From: PALSA-1355 sp035496575
Lineage (GTDB): Bacteria; Planctomycetota; Planctomycetia; Pirellulales; PALSA-1355
Reading direction: 5' to 3'
NCBI GenBank assembly: GCA_035496575.1
Contig: DATJEN010000001.1
Coordinates: 1 to 27,381 of the forward strand
Length of the DNA: 27,381 nucleotides
Shown here: in pieces, positions 15,846-21,410 of the stretch
Layout: each line of letters opens with the position of its first letter
Numbering within the stretch: the stretch's first letter is position 1
Made by a program: the position numbers and the translations under genes
The notes under the pieces: generated by a model
Told to the model about the DNA's origin: nothing
Seen by the model: only the letters and a program-made list of their open reading frames with translations
Database searches by the model: none

Positions 15846-15926
15846 CTACTTCTTCTTCTTCTTCTTGGTTGCCTTCTTCTTGGGAGCAGCCTTCTTACCG
15901 GCGGCTTTCTTCTTCTTCTTGGCCAC
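15846..15926 (-). CDS. 26-aa lysine-rich basic mini-protein
   Basis: A GTG-initiated reading frame of 26 codons ends in TAG. Sixteen residues are Lys (runs at 3-7, 11-12, 16-18 and 21-26) and six are Ala, with one Gly, Pro, Thr and Met each. Fifteen of the Lys codons are AAG. A perfect AGGAGG lies 7 nt before the GTG, the best ribosome-binding site in the window, and supports real translation. Composition resembles the Lys/Ala/Pro tails of histone H1-like bacterial DNA-binding proteins, but there is no folded domain. A nucleic-acid-binding or charge-neutralising role is inference. The plus-strand frame across this region is a poly-Phe/Leu shadow. It has its own leader and terminator and appears monocistronic. 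Confidence 0.7.
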   Translation of the reverse strand: MAKKKKKAAGKKAAPKKKATKKKKKK

Positions 15927-15933
15927 AGTCCGT

Positions 15934-15939
15934 CCTCCT
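15934..15939 (-). promoter_or_regulatory. Strong Shine-Dalgarno of the mini-gene
   Basis: On the minus strand AGGAGG ends 7 nt before the GTG at 15926. It decides the start codon and is the main evidence that this very small frame is a gene. Confidence 0.75.
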
Positions 15940-15966
15940 AAAAAAGTTTCGGCAAGATCCGTCTCG

Positions 15967-15982
15967 GTGACTTCCAAGTCAC
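15967..15982. promoter_or_regulatory. Inverted repeat GTGACTT-CC-AAGTCAC in the mini-gene leader
   Basis: Two perfect 7-bp arms are separated by 2 bp. The spacing is too tight for a good RNA hairpin, so it looks more like a dimeric protein-binding site. It lies 28 bp upstream of the Shine-Dalgarno sequence. The binding protein is unknown. Confidence 0.4.
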
Positions 15983-16019
15983 GTGTGCTCCGAGCGAGTC
16001 CTACCCTGAACAGAATCAA

Positions 16020-16064
16020 AGGTTCTCGTCGCGCTTGCTTCGATGCGTCGCGCTCGAAGAACCT
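16020..16064 (-). other. Imperfect long hairpin in the mini-gene leader
   Basis: AGGTTCT (16020-16026) pairs with AGAACCT (16058-16064). The stem continues inward as CG/CG and GCGC/GCGC, with one bulge and a small internal loop, enclosing about 15 nt. On the minus strand it would lie in the 5' leader of the lysine-rich mini-gene if the promoter at 16099-16126 is right. Confidence 0.35.
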
Positions 16065-16098
16065 ATCACACCCGAGTTCAGGAAAGATCTGAAGAATA

Positions 16099-16126
16099 GT
16101 TGTACCGATTCTCCAGGATTGTGCAA
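16099..16126 (-). promoter_or_regulatory. Possible sigma-70-type promoter for the mini-gene
   Basis: On the minus strand TTGCAC (16121-16126), a 16-bp spacer and TACAAC (16099-16104) resemble -35 and -10 boxes. The surrounding DNA is AT-richer than its neighbours. The implied leader is about 165 nt. Planctomycete promoter consensus is not well fixed, so this is tentative. Confidence 0.3.
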
Positions 16127-16180
16127 CATGATTTCGAGCAAAAGTTGCATTTGAGCAAGAATTTTTTTTCGTAGCGCCGC

Positions 16181-16235
16181 GCTCCCTCTCGCGCGATGTA
16201 GTGCGTTCGAATGTTCAATCGCTCTCTCTCGCGCG
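16181..16235. repeat. Pair of direct 15-bp repeats, 40 bp apart
   Basis: GCTCCCTCTCGCGCG (16181-16195) and GCTCTCTCTCGCGCG (16221-16235) differ at one base. The period is exactly 40 bp, close to four helical turns, which would suit two bound protein copies. Simple-sequence coincidence in CT/CG-rich DNA is the alternative. Confidence 0.35.
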
Positions 16236-16293
16236 GTCCACTTCGATTCGAGCGCGCTTGCGCGCGAACCATCGAAAGCGACTCGCGCGCGCC

Positions 16294-17091
16294 TCAATAC
16301 ATTGCAATCGTTGTGCCATCGCGCAAGCGCGCGCGGGGTTGCGAGGCGCGTTGCTCGATGCCGAACACGCGTCGCTGATGGGGCGCGAAGACGCGCAGCC
16401 GCAACGTAGAAACCACGCGCCCGCCGGCCGGTTCCAGCGGAGTAACAATGCCCGGCCAGCCACTGAGCACTTCCTGCCACGCGCTCGATCGCTGCCGATA
16501 GCGGATGTGAATCGAGTCAAAGCCGTACCAGTGCGCCTGCTGCCGCGCGGTGACGAATCCACGCACCGTGGCAAGCTCCTCGACGCGCTCATTAAGCCGA
16601 TGGGCCCGCTCGGCAACCTCCGCCAGCGTGATGCGGCTGCGTGGGAAAAAAATCGATCGCAACAGTCGAAACCGAGCCGGTGACAGCGTCGCCAGGTTCT
16701 CGGTTGGCAGCAAAGTGACCACGGTGTTCGCCCGGACCCGCGCCAAGCGATCGAGGCAAGCCTCGAGCCAGCCCGCGATTTCAGAGACCGGGCACTCGTA
16801 CAGGATGTCGTTGCCGATATCGGTGACGAGTGCCGCCGTGGGTCGCTCGTGTTCGCCGCCCACGGCCTGCCATAGCCCGCACTCGATGATGCCTGGCAGG
16901 ACGCGGCCGAAGACGGCGCTTGCGCGACCGTACGATCGGCCATGACCGAATGCGGCATAGAGCTCGAGCGGCCCGCCCCAGGCCCGCCGCGAGGTCTCGA
17001 CGAGGGTTCCAAACGCCTTGGCCACATTGCTCGCGCCGAGCAGGATGACGCGCGTGCGCGGCAAGTCTGCGTGGGCCGGCGTCCGTTTCAC
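16294..17091 (-). CDS. SGNH/GDSL-type hydrolase
   Basis: This 265-aa protein has the four SGNH blocks. LLGASN holds the nucleophile S21, in GAS rather than GDS context. The block II glycine lies in AAFGHGRSYG (about 49-51). DIGND gives N94, and FDSIH gives D192 and H195 as the catalytic pair. Family members are esterases, lipases or acyl/acetyl hydrolases; the substrate cannot be read from sequence. No signal peptide is visible. The open frame extends upstream to 17448, but that part is a shadow of the protease gene. The GTG at 17091 overlaps the protease stop as GTGA, so the two are translationally coupled. Confidence 0.75.
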   Translation of the reverse strand: MKRTPAHADLPRTRVILLGASNVAKAFGTLVETSRRAWGGPLELYAAFGHGRSYGRASAVFGRVLPGIIECGLWQAVGGEHERPTAALVTDIGNDILYECPVSEIAGWLEACLDRLARVRANTVVTLLPTENLATLSPARFRLLRSIFFPRSRITLAEVAERAHRLNERVEELATVRGFVTARQQAHWYGFDSIHIRYRQRSSAWQEVLSGWPGIVTPLEPAGGRVVSTLRLRVFAPHQRRVFGIEQRASQPRARLRDGTTIAMY

Positions 17092-17837
17092 GACCAGCGC
17101 CCCAATCCGCCGCCGGGGCCGAAATAGGCGCGCAACGTCGAGTAGTTGGTGTACGCCAGGTACGCGAAAAAAATCGCGATGAAGCGATCGTTCAAGCGCG
17201 TAAAGGCCAACACCGCCACGACCGCCGCGGCGATCACCGACAGCCACAGCGCCTGCCGCACGGCGTCTCCCGGGTTGAAGACGCCCAATATTTCGCGCGC
17301 GATCTGTCCGCCATCGAGCGGCAGGACGGGCAACAGGTTCACCAGACCCCAAAAGATGTTGATGAACAAAAGGTCGATGATCAGCCGATTGAGGTGGTCC
17401 GATTCGAAGGGCTCGAACAGCACCGGCAGAACCCAACGAAAGTTCCAATCGACGAGAACCTGGTGCCCGGCAGCGCGGATCGCGGCCAGCAGCACGGCCG
17501 CGAAGGCAAAGCCGGCCAGTGGCCCCGCCGCCACGATCAGCAATTGGTTGAGCGTGGTCCGCCGCGCGCCTTGGTAGGCTGCCAATCCGCCGAACGCATA
17601 CAGCACGATGCGCGGGTCGGCCCCAAAACCGCGTGCCGTCAGCGCGTGCCCCAGCTCGTGCACGAGGATCGAAACAAAGACCGCTGCCACCCAGGTCAGC
17701 ATTTCCGCCGGCTCGGGATTGCCGGACAGGCCCATCAACAGGGCCACCGCCCAGAACATCGGGTGCACCCGCACCGGTATACCGAGCGCGTGGAAGCTCA
17801 GGTCGTACGGCGTTGGTTGAGGCTCGGTGAGTAGCAC
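17088..17837 (-). CDS. M50 (site-2 protease) family membrane metallopeptidase
   Basis: This 249-aa protein has several hydrophobic helices. The zinc motif is HELGH (VSILVHELGHALTARGFG, about residue 60). The third zinc ligand is within NLLPVLPLDGGQIAREIL (about residue 170), a variant of the NPxPxxxLDGG motif of the minimal S2P group. Such proteases cut within membranes. No PDZ or CBS domain is present, so it is the short form. The GTG start at 17837 is the only in-frame start before the first helix. It sits 88 bp after lpxB and is coupled to the SGNH hydrolase. Confidence 0.88.
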   Translation of the reverse strand: MLLTEPQPTPYDLSFHALGIPVRVHPMFWAVALLMGLSGNPEPAEMLTWVAAVFVSILVHELGHALTARGFGADPRIVLYAFGGLAAYQGARRTTLNQLLIVAAGPLAGFAFAAVLLAAIRAAGHQVLVDWNFRWVLPVLFEPFESDHLNRLIIDLLFINIFWGLVNLLPVLPLDGGQIAREILGVFNPGDAVRQALWLSVIAAAVVAVLAFTRLNDRFIAIFFAYLAYTNYSTLRAYFGPGGGLGRWS

Positions 17838-17901
17838 GCGTGCGCGGCGAGGGTGAGAATCAGAAACCCGGCATGCCGGTCGAAGAACCGTGACTGTCTG
17901 A

Positions 17902-17929
17902 ATTCTAGCACAACGAGCCAGGGCGTCAG
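17902..17929 (-). promoter_or_regulatory. Possible extended -10 promoter for the protease-hydrolase pair
   Basis: On the minus strand CTGACG (17924-17929), a 16-bp spacer and TAGAAT (17902-17907), preceded by TGC, form an extended -10 type promoter. It overlaps the lpxB stop and would give a leader of about 55-60 nt before the GTG at 17837. The genes could equally be read through from lpxB. Confidence 0.35.
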
Positions 17930-19191
17930 GCGGCCGTGCTGTGAACCCAGGGCTCGCGCGCGGCCGCCAGCGCCGGATTGAAGTGGGGTCGCGGCACAGC
18001 CGGTGTCAGGCGCGCGAGCTCGGCCATGATGTAATCGGCGGCGCGCGACGAGGCGCCCCCGTGGGCCACCTCTGCCTTGAGGCGCGCTAAACGCGAGATC
18101 AATTCCTGCCGAGCCTTGTCGTTGGTCAACCACTCGACGGCATGCTCGGCTAACTGCTCCGATTTGTCCTCGCAAGTCAGGTACTCGGGGAACAGCACGT
18201 CGGGATCTCGATTATCGGCCTCGGCAATGGGAAACTTCGCCTTGCTGAACACTTCCTTGGCCGCCAGCAGGTTCACCAGCGTGATGTACCTCACCCGGCG
18301 AAACCTCCTTTGAACCGCGAAGGCCAGCGGTGAAATCCAATACAGGATCGCCGTGGGTTTCATGTGATAAAGCAGCTCAAGCGAAACAGAGCCGGACACC
18401 GCCAGGCAACAATGGGCCAGGTGGATGAGCTCGGGCGTGCGGCGGACAAAGACTTCGATCGGCAAACCACTTTGCGAGATTGCTTCTCGGGCCAGCGCCG
18501 CCTGGTGCGGCTTGAAACTGGCCACCGCGAACCGCGCGCTGGGCACCTGGGCGCCAATGCGCCCGGCCGCCGCGATGAAGTATTTCAGGTTCGCCACGAC
18601 CTCTTGCGTCCGCGAGCCCGGCAGCAGGGCGACAAGCGGGCGGCTGGGATCGGTGTGATCGCGCACGAAACGCTCATCGAGAGCTTGCCGCCGCACTTCG
18701 TCGAAAAACGGATGGCCGACAAACACCGCATGGCACCCGCGCTCGGCGAGCCACTGCTGCTCGAATCGCAGCGCGCACAACACGTGGTCGACGAACCGTC
18801 GCATTTTCTTGACGCGCCAGCTCGCCCAGGCCCAGATTTGTGGTGGCGCGTAGTAGAACACCGGAATGCCATGCGCCTTGGCCCGCCGCGCAATCCACCA
18901 GTTGAAGCCCGGAAAGTCGACCAGCACGACGGCGTCCGGCTTGTGATGGCGAAAGTAGCGGTCCGCCCGACCCGCCAGCGCCAAGAACTTGTGCAAGTTC
19001 AAGAGGGCCCGCAAGAACCACATCACGGCCAGCGCCGTTAGATCGCTGTGCAACTGGCAGCCTGCCTGGGCCATCTCCGGTCCGCCATAGCCGACCGCCT
19101 CAAGCTGGGGGCAGCGCTTGCACAGGGCGCGAATGAGATTTGCGCCATGCAGGTCGCCACTCGGTTCTCCGGCCGAGAAGAAAATCTTCAT
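17926..19191 (-). CDS. lpxB: Lipid-A-disaccharide synthase
   Basis: This GT-B glycosyltransferase joins UDP-2,3-diacylglucosamine and lipid X into the lipid A disaccharide at the inner membrane. The N-terminus KIFFSAGEPSGDLHGANLIR is the family signature. Other conserved parts are VDFPGFNWWIARRAK, YAPPQIWAWASWRVKK, VGHPFFDE, LLPGSRTQEV and the donor-site region AVSGSVSLELLYHMKP. The protein has 421 aa, slightly longer than the usual 380 or so because of its tail. The frame is open to a TTG at 19242, but ATG at 19191 matches the family N-terminus exactly. GAGGAG lies 16 nt upstream, rather far. Confidence 0.95.
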   Translation of the reverse strand: MKIFFSAGEPSGDLHGANLIRALCKRCPQLEAVGYGGPEMAQAGCQLHSDLTALAVMWFLRALLNLHKFLALAGRADRYFRHHKPDAVVLVDFPGFNWWIARRAKAHGIPVFYYAPPQIWAWASWRVKKMRRFVDHVLCALRFEQQWLAERGCHAVFVGHPFFDEVRRQALDERFVRDHTDPSRPLVALLPGSRTQEVVANLKYFIAAAGRIGAQVPSARFAVASFKPHQAALAREAISQSGLPIEVFVRRTPELIHLAHCCLAVSGSVSLELLYHMKPTAILYWISPLAFAVQRRFRRVRYITLVNLLAAKEVFSKAKFPIAEADNRDPDVLFPEYLTCEDKSEQLAEHAVEWLTNDKARQELISRLARLKAEVAHGGASSRAADYIMAELARLTPAVPRPHFNPALAAAREPWVHSTAA

Positions 19192-19325
19192 GATAGTTCG
19201 CGTGAAATCTCCTCTCGGCAGTGCGGCCGCGAAGTATCCCAAAACGAGAAATACGGTGTAAGTGCAGTTTCAATAGCGAGATCGCCATGCCGCATCCGCA
19301 CCAGGGCTGCCGGCCCGCTCCGCGC

Positions 19326-19364
19326 GCAAAAAAAGAGGGCGTTCCAGGTAGCGGAACGCCCTCT
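19326..19364 (-). terminator. Intrinsic terminator of the secreted Cys-rich protein gene
   Basis: AAAGAGGGCGTTCC and GGAACGCCCTCTTT form a perfect 14-bp stem around a 7-nt loop. On the minus strand the run of T corresponding to plus-strand A at 19326-19332 follows at once. It lies 32 bp past the stop at 19396. It also separates this gene from lpxB. Confidence 0.9.
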
Positions 19365-19395
19365 TTCGGATTCGCTTAGAACGAACAGCTAGTTC

Positions 19396-19833
19396 TTATT
19401 TCTTGACGGTTTCGAAACCCTTCGAAGTGTCGCTGAGCAGCAAGTCGATCTGCTCGTCGCCGGAAGCCTTGTTGGCCTTGGCCAGGCAATTGCCGCAGCA
19501 CACGCCGATCTTCACGCCGGCGATGTCGACCGACTTATCGGCGGCAACCGGACGACCCGTCAGCGGGCATTTAACCTGCTTCAATTGTCCCGTCTGGATC
19601 AGCTGCAGGTTGGCCTTGCCGGCGAACTTCTTGGAGTCCGCATTGAAAGCCTTCGGGCAGTTTTCGCAGCAGAACTGAACCTTGCCGCCGTTGAAATCGA
19701 CGGTCTTGTCGGCCTTGGCCGGTTGACCCGAGACCGGGCATTTCAAAGCCGGCTTCTCATCCGCAGCACGCAGTCCCTGCACCGCGATCAGGGCAACAGC
19801 GGCACAAACGGCAACAATAAGACGAGCTCGCAT
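19396..19833 (-). CDS. Secreted protein with two tandem Cys-rich (YHS-like) modules
   Basis: This 145-aa protein has a signal peptide at residues 1-23 or so (RAR, then a long Ala/Val/Leu core, then GLRA before ADEK). Two modules follow with a period of exactly 57 residues. KCPVSGQPAKADKTVDFNGG with FCCENC has C32, C55, C56 and C59. KCPLTGRPVAADKSVDIAGV with VCCGNC has C89, C112, C113 and C116. The CP(V/L)xGxP...CCxxC pattern resembles YHS-type metal-binding modules, so periplasmic metal binding is likely but not proven. ATG at 19833 is chosen over the longer frame because AAAGGA lies 8 nt upstream and the signal peptide begins there. It is monocistronic, with its own terminator. Confidence 0.8.
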   Translation of the reverse strand: MRARLIVAVCAAVALIAVQGLRAADEKPALKCPVSGQPAKADKTVDFNGGKVQFCCENCPKAFNADSKKFAGKANLQLIQTGQLKQVKCPLTGRPVAADKSVDIAGVKIGVCCGNCLAKANKASGDEQIDLLLSDTSKGFETVKK

Positions 19834-20034
19834 AACAGAGGTCCTTTCCAAAATGATGTCGGTAGCTTGGCCCAAGTTTAGCAATCTATGACCGGCGCCG
19901 CGAGCGAAGTGGTTGGCCGATCAATGTAGGTGCATCTTGCCACAACTCGCGCGGCAGAATCATTGCTGCGCATGCATCGCCTGCGTCAGCACAGGCATTA
20001 AGCCTGACCGACGCTTCGTGGCATTATTGTCGGC

Positions 20035-20066
20035 CTTTGCAAGCGGCAAAGTCAAGCGTCTTTGCC
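20035..20066 (-). other. Mutually exclusive small hairpins downstream of the CYTH gene
   Basis: The plus strand carries CTTTGC (20035-20040), GGCAAAG (20045-20051) and CTTTGCC (20060-20066). The middle arm can pair with either outer arm, giving two exclusive stems of 6 and 7 bp. A third small stem CAGGC-ATTAA-GCCTG lies at 19992-20006. No U-run follows. The region is past the CYTH stop and upstream of the secreted protein gene on the same strand. Confidence 0.3.
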
Positions 20067-20095
20067 CAGGCGGAACAGATTTCCGGACCGGAGCG

Positions 20096-20659
20096 TCAGG
20101 TGCCCCCCGTCGGTCTGGCCAGCAGCAGCTCCAAGTAGCTGCGCCGCTCGGCGTTAGCCAACCCAAGCTTCTCGACAAGCGACTCAATCGCCTCGCGAGC
20201 CGCGTCGATTCGCTCTAATGAAGTCACGGTCTCGAGCTCAATAAACGCACCCAGCTCCTCGACCTCGTCGAGGGCCACGGTGACCTGCCCGTTTTGCCAT
20301 TCGATCGTAGAATGACGGCGCTGCTTGCGAACGGCCATCACCTGGCGGAATCCGAGTGCCGTGACCAGTTCGACGGCCTGCCGCGCTCGGGCCTCGCCGG
20401 CGGCGATGGGCAGTTCGATTTCGTGCCGGGTTTTTGTGGTTCGATCCAGCTTGGGCCCTTTGTACGTGAACCAGTTGGCTTCGCCCTCGCGGCGCAGTCG
20501 AAAAGCCTCGTCCGTGTGGGCGAAGTCTCGCGCCGGGTGGGCGAAATACAAATCGACCTGCTCCACGGGGGAGCTGAATTCTGCGCCAAGCTCGCTCAAA
20601 CGGCGGCGCAGCGAATCCATGTTCTCGATCGCGAACTTCTGCTCCACTTCAATCGCCAT
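20096..20659 (-). CDS. CYTH-domain protein (class IV adenylate cyclase / triphosphatase family)
   Basis: This 187-aa protein spans one CYTH (triphosphate tunnel) domain. The defining ExExK motif is E4-V-E6-Q-K8 at the very N-terminus. Charged tunnel residues follow in AFRLRREGE, FTYKGPK, TRHEIEL and the acidic strand VTVALDEVEELGAFIELET. Members are CyaB-type adenylate cyclases, thiamine triphosphatases or inorganic triphosphatases; sequence alone does not decide. A thiamine-related enzyme lies about 700 bp away on the same strand, which weakly favours a thiamine triphosphatase reading. It diverges from the TlpA-like gene across only 37 bp. Confidence 0.85.
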   Translation of the reverse strand: MAIEVEQKFAIENMDSLRRRLSELGAEFSSPVEQVDLYFAHPARDFAHTDEAFRLRREGEANWFTYKGPKLDRTTKTRHEIELPIAAGEARARQAVELVTALGFRQVMAVRKQRRHSTIEWQNGQVTVALDEVEELGAFIELETVTSLERIDAAREAIESLVEKLGLANAERRSYLELLLARPTGGT

Positions 20660-20696
20660 GCCTCACTCCCATCCCGCCGGCCGTTAGTCATTGATC

Positions 20697-21410
20697 ATGG
20701 ATCCAACCACTGAACCAACCGCGAAGAAGCCGTGGTCCTGGGTTTCGCTGCTGGTGTTGATCGCGCTCGTGCTCGTGTACGTGGCGCTTGTTCGAGGTCC
20801 GGGAGCAGGCACTTCCGGCACGGCTGGCCCGGCGATTGGGCGGCATCTGACCTACCTGCGGCTGGAACCGCTCACCGGCGAAGCCACGAGCGTCACTCTC
20901 GACGATTTATCCGGGCGGGTCACGCTCGTCAACTATTGGGGCACGTGGTGCCCGCCGTGCCGCCGTGAATTTCCTGAGCTCGTGGCTATGCAAGAGAAGT
21001 TCGCCGGGCGTGACGACTTCCGCATGTACTTGGTTTCCTGCGGAGAAGAAGGAACGGACCCCGATCTTGCTCCCTTGCGAACCGAGACCGAGCAGTTTCT
21101 TGCCTCGAAAAAGTTCAAGGTGCCCAGTTACGCCGACCAGAACGCCGCCACGCGTCGAGCGCTCGTACTGCTGCTGGCCGACTACCTGCATGGGTTCGCG
21201 TATCCGACCACGATTGTTCTCGATGGCGGCGGCGCTATTCGAGGATTTTGGCAAGGCTATGACCAGCGCGCCACGAGCGAAATGGCGGACCTCATCGAGC
21301 AGTTGCTCACGGCCAATCAGCCTGCCACCGAAAGCGCCGACAGCAACCCCGCCGCCGCGGCGGCGGGCTCGACAGCGGCCGTCACCGCGCCACTAACCGC
21401 GACGCGCTGA
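20697..21410 (+). CDS. TlpA-like membrane-anchored thioredoxin
   Basis: The N-terminal hydrophobic segment (about residues 15-35, WVSLLVLIALVLVYVALV) anchors a periplasmic thioredoxin domain. The active site is C85-P-P-C88 in YWGTWCPPCRREFPEL. The cis-proline region is AYPTTIVLDGGG. This is the AhpC/TSA-Redoxin type of TlpA/ResA protein, used in disulfide reduction or cytochrome c maturation. The domain ends near residue 205. The remaining 30 residues or so are Ala/Thr/Ser-rich and lie wholly within the 94-bp overlap with the convergent thiamine gene. ATG at 20697 is preferred over the TTG at 20691; no clear ribosome-binding site precedes either. Confidence 0.85.
   Translation: MDPTTEPTAKKPWSWVSLLVLIALVLVYVALVRGPGAGTSGTAGPAIGRHLTYLRLEPLTGEATSVTLDDLSGRVTLVNYWGTWCPPCRREFPELVAMQEKFAGRDDFRMYLVSCGEEGTDPDLAPLRTETEQFLASKKFKVPSYADQNAATRRALVLLLADYLHGFAYPTTIVLDGGGAIRGFWQGYDQRATSEMADLIEQLLTANQPATESADSNPAAAAAGSTAAVTAPLTATR

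Larger units (their letters stand above)
15927..16293. other. Intergenic region between the mini-gene and the SGNH hydrolase gene
   Basis: There is no credible long reading frame here. Besides the elements listed separately, it holds a GCGCGCTTGCGCGC hairpin (16252-16265) just after the SGNH hydrolase stop on the minus strand, without a U-run. It also holds an 8-T run at about 16162-16169 on the plus strand. The stretch 16080-16180 is clearly AT-richer than the rest of the window, as expected of promoter DNA. Confidence 0.5.

Noticed and set aside
15865..16092. Plus-strand 75-codon frame with Phe/Leu-rich start
   Set aside because: It is antisense to the lysine-rich mini-gene, whose strong Shine-Dalgarno sequence favours the minus strand. 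The Phe runs are the complement of AAG codons.
16016..16480. 154-codon minus-strand frame across the intergenic region
   Set aside because: Its first half is the wrong frame of the SGNH hydrolase, and the rest has no domain or ribosome-binding site.
17092..17448. N-terminal extension of the SGNH hydrolase frame to 17448
   Set aside because: It is the out-of-frame shadow of the M50 protease gene. The GTGA overlap gives the natural start.
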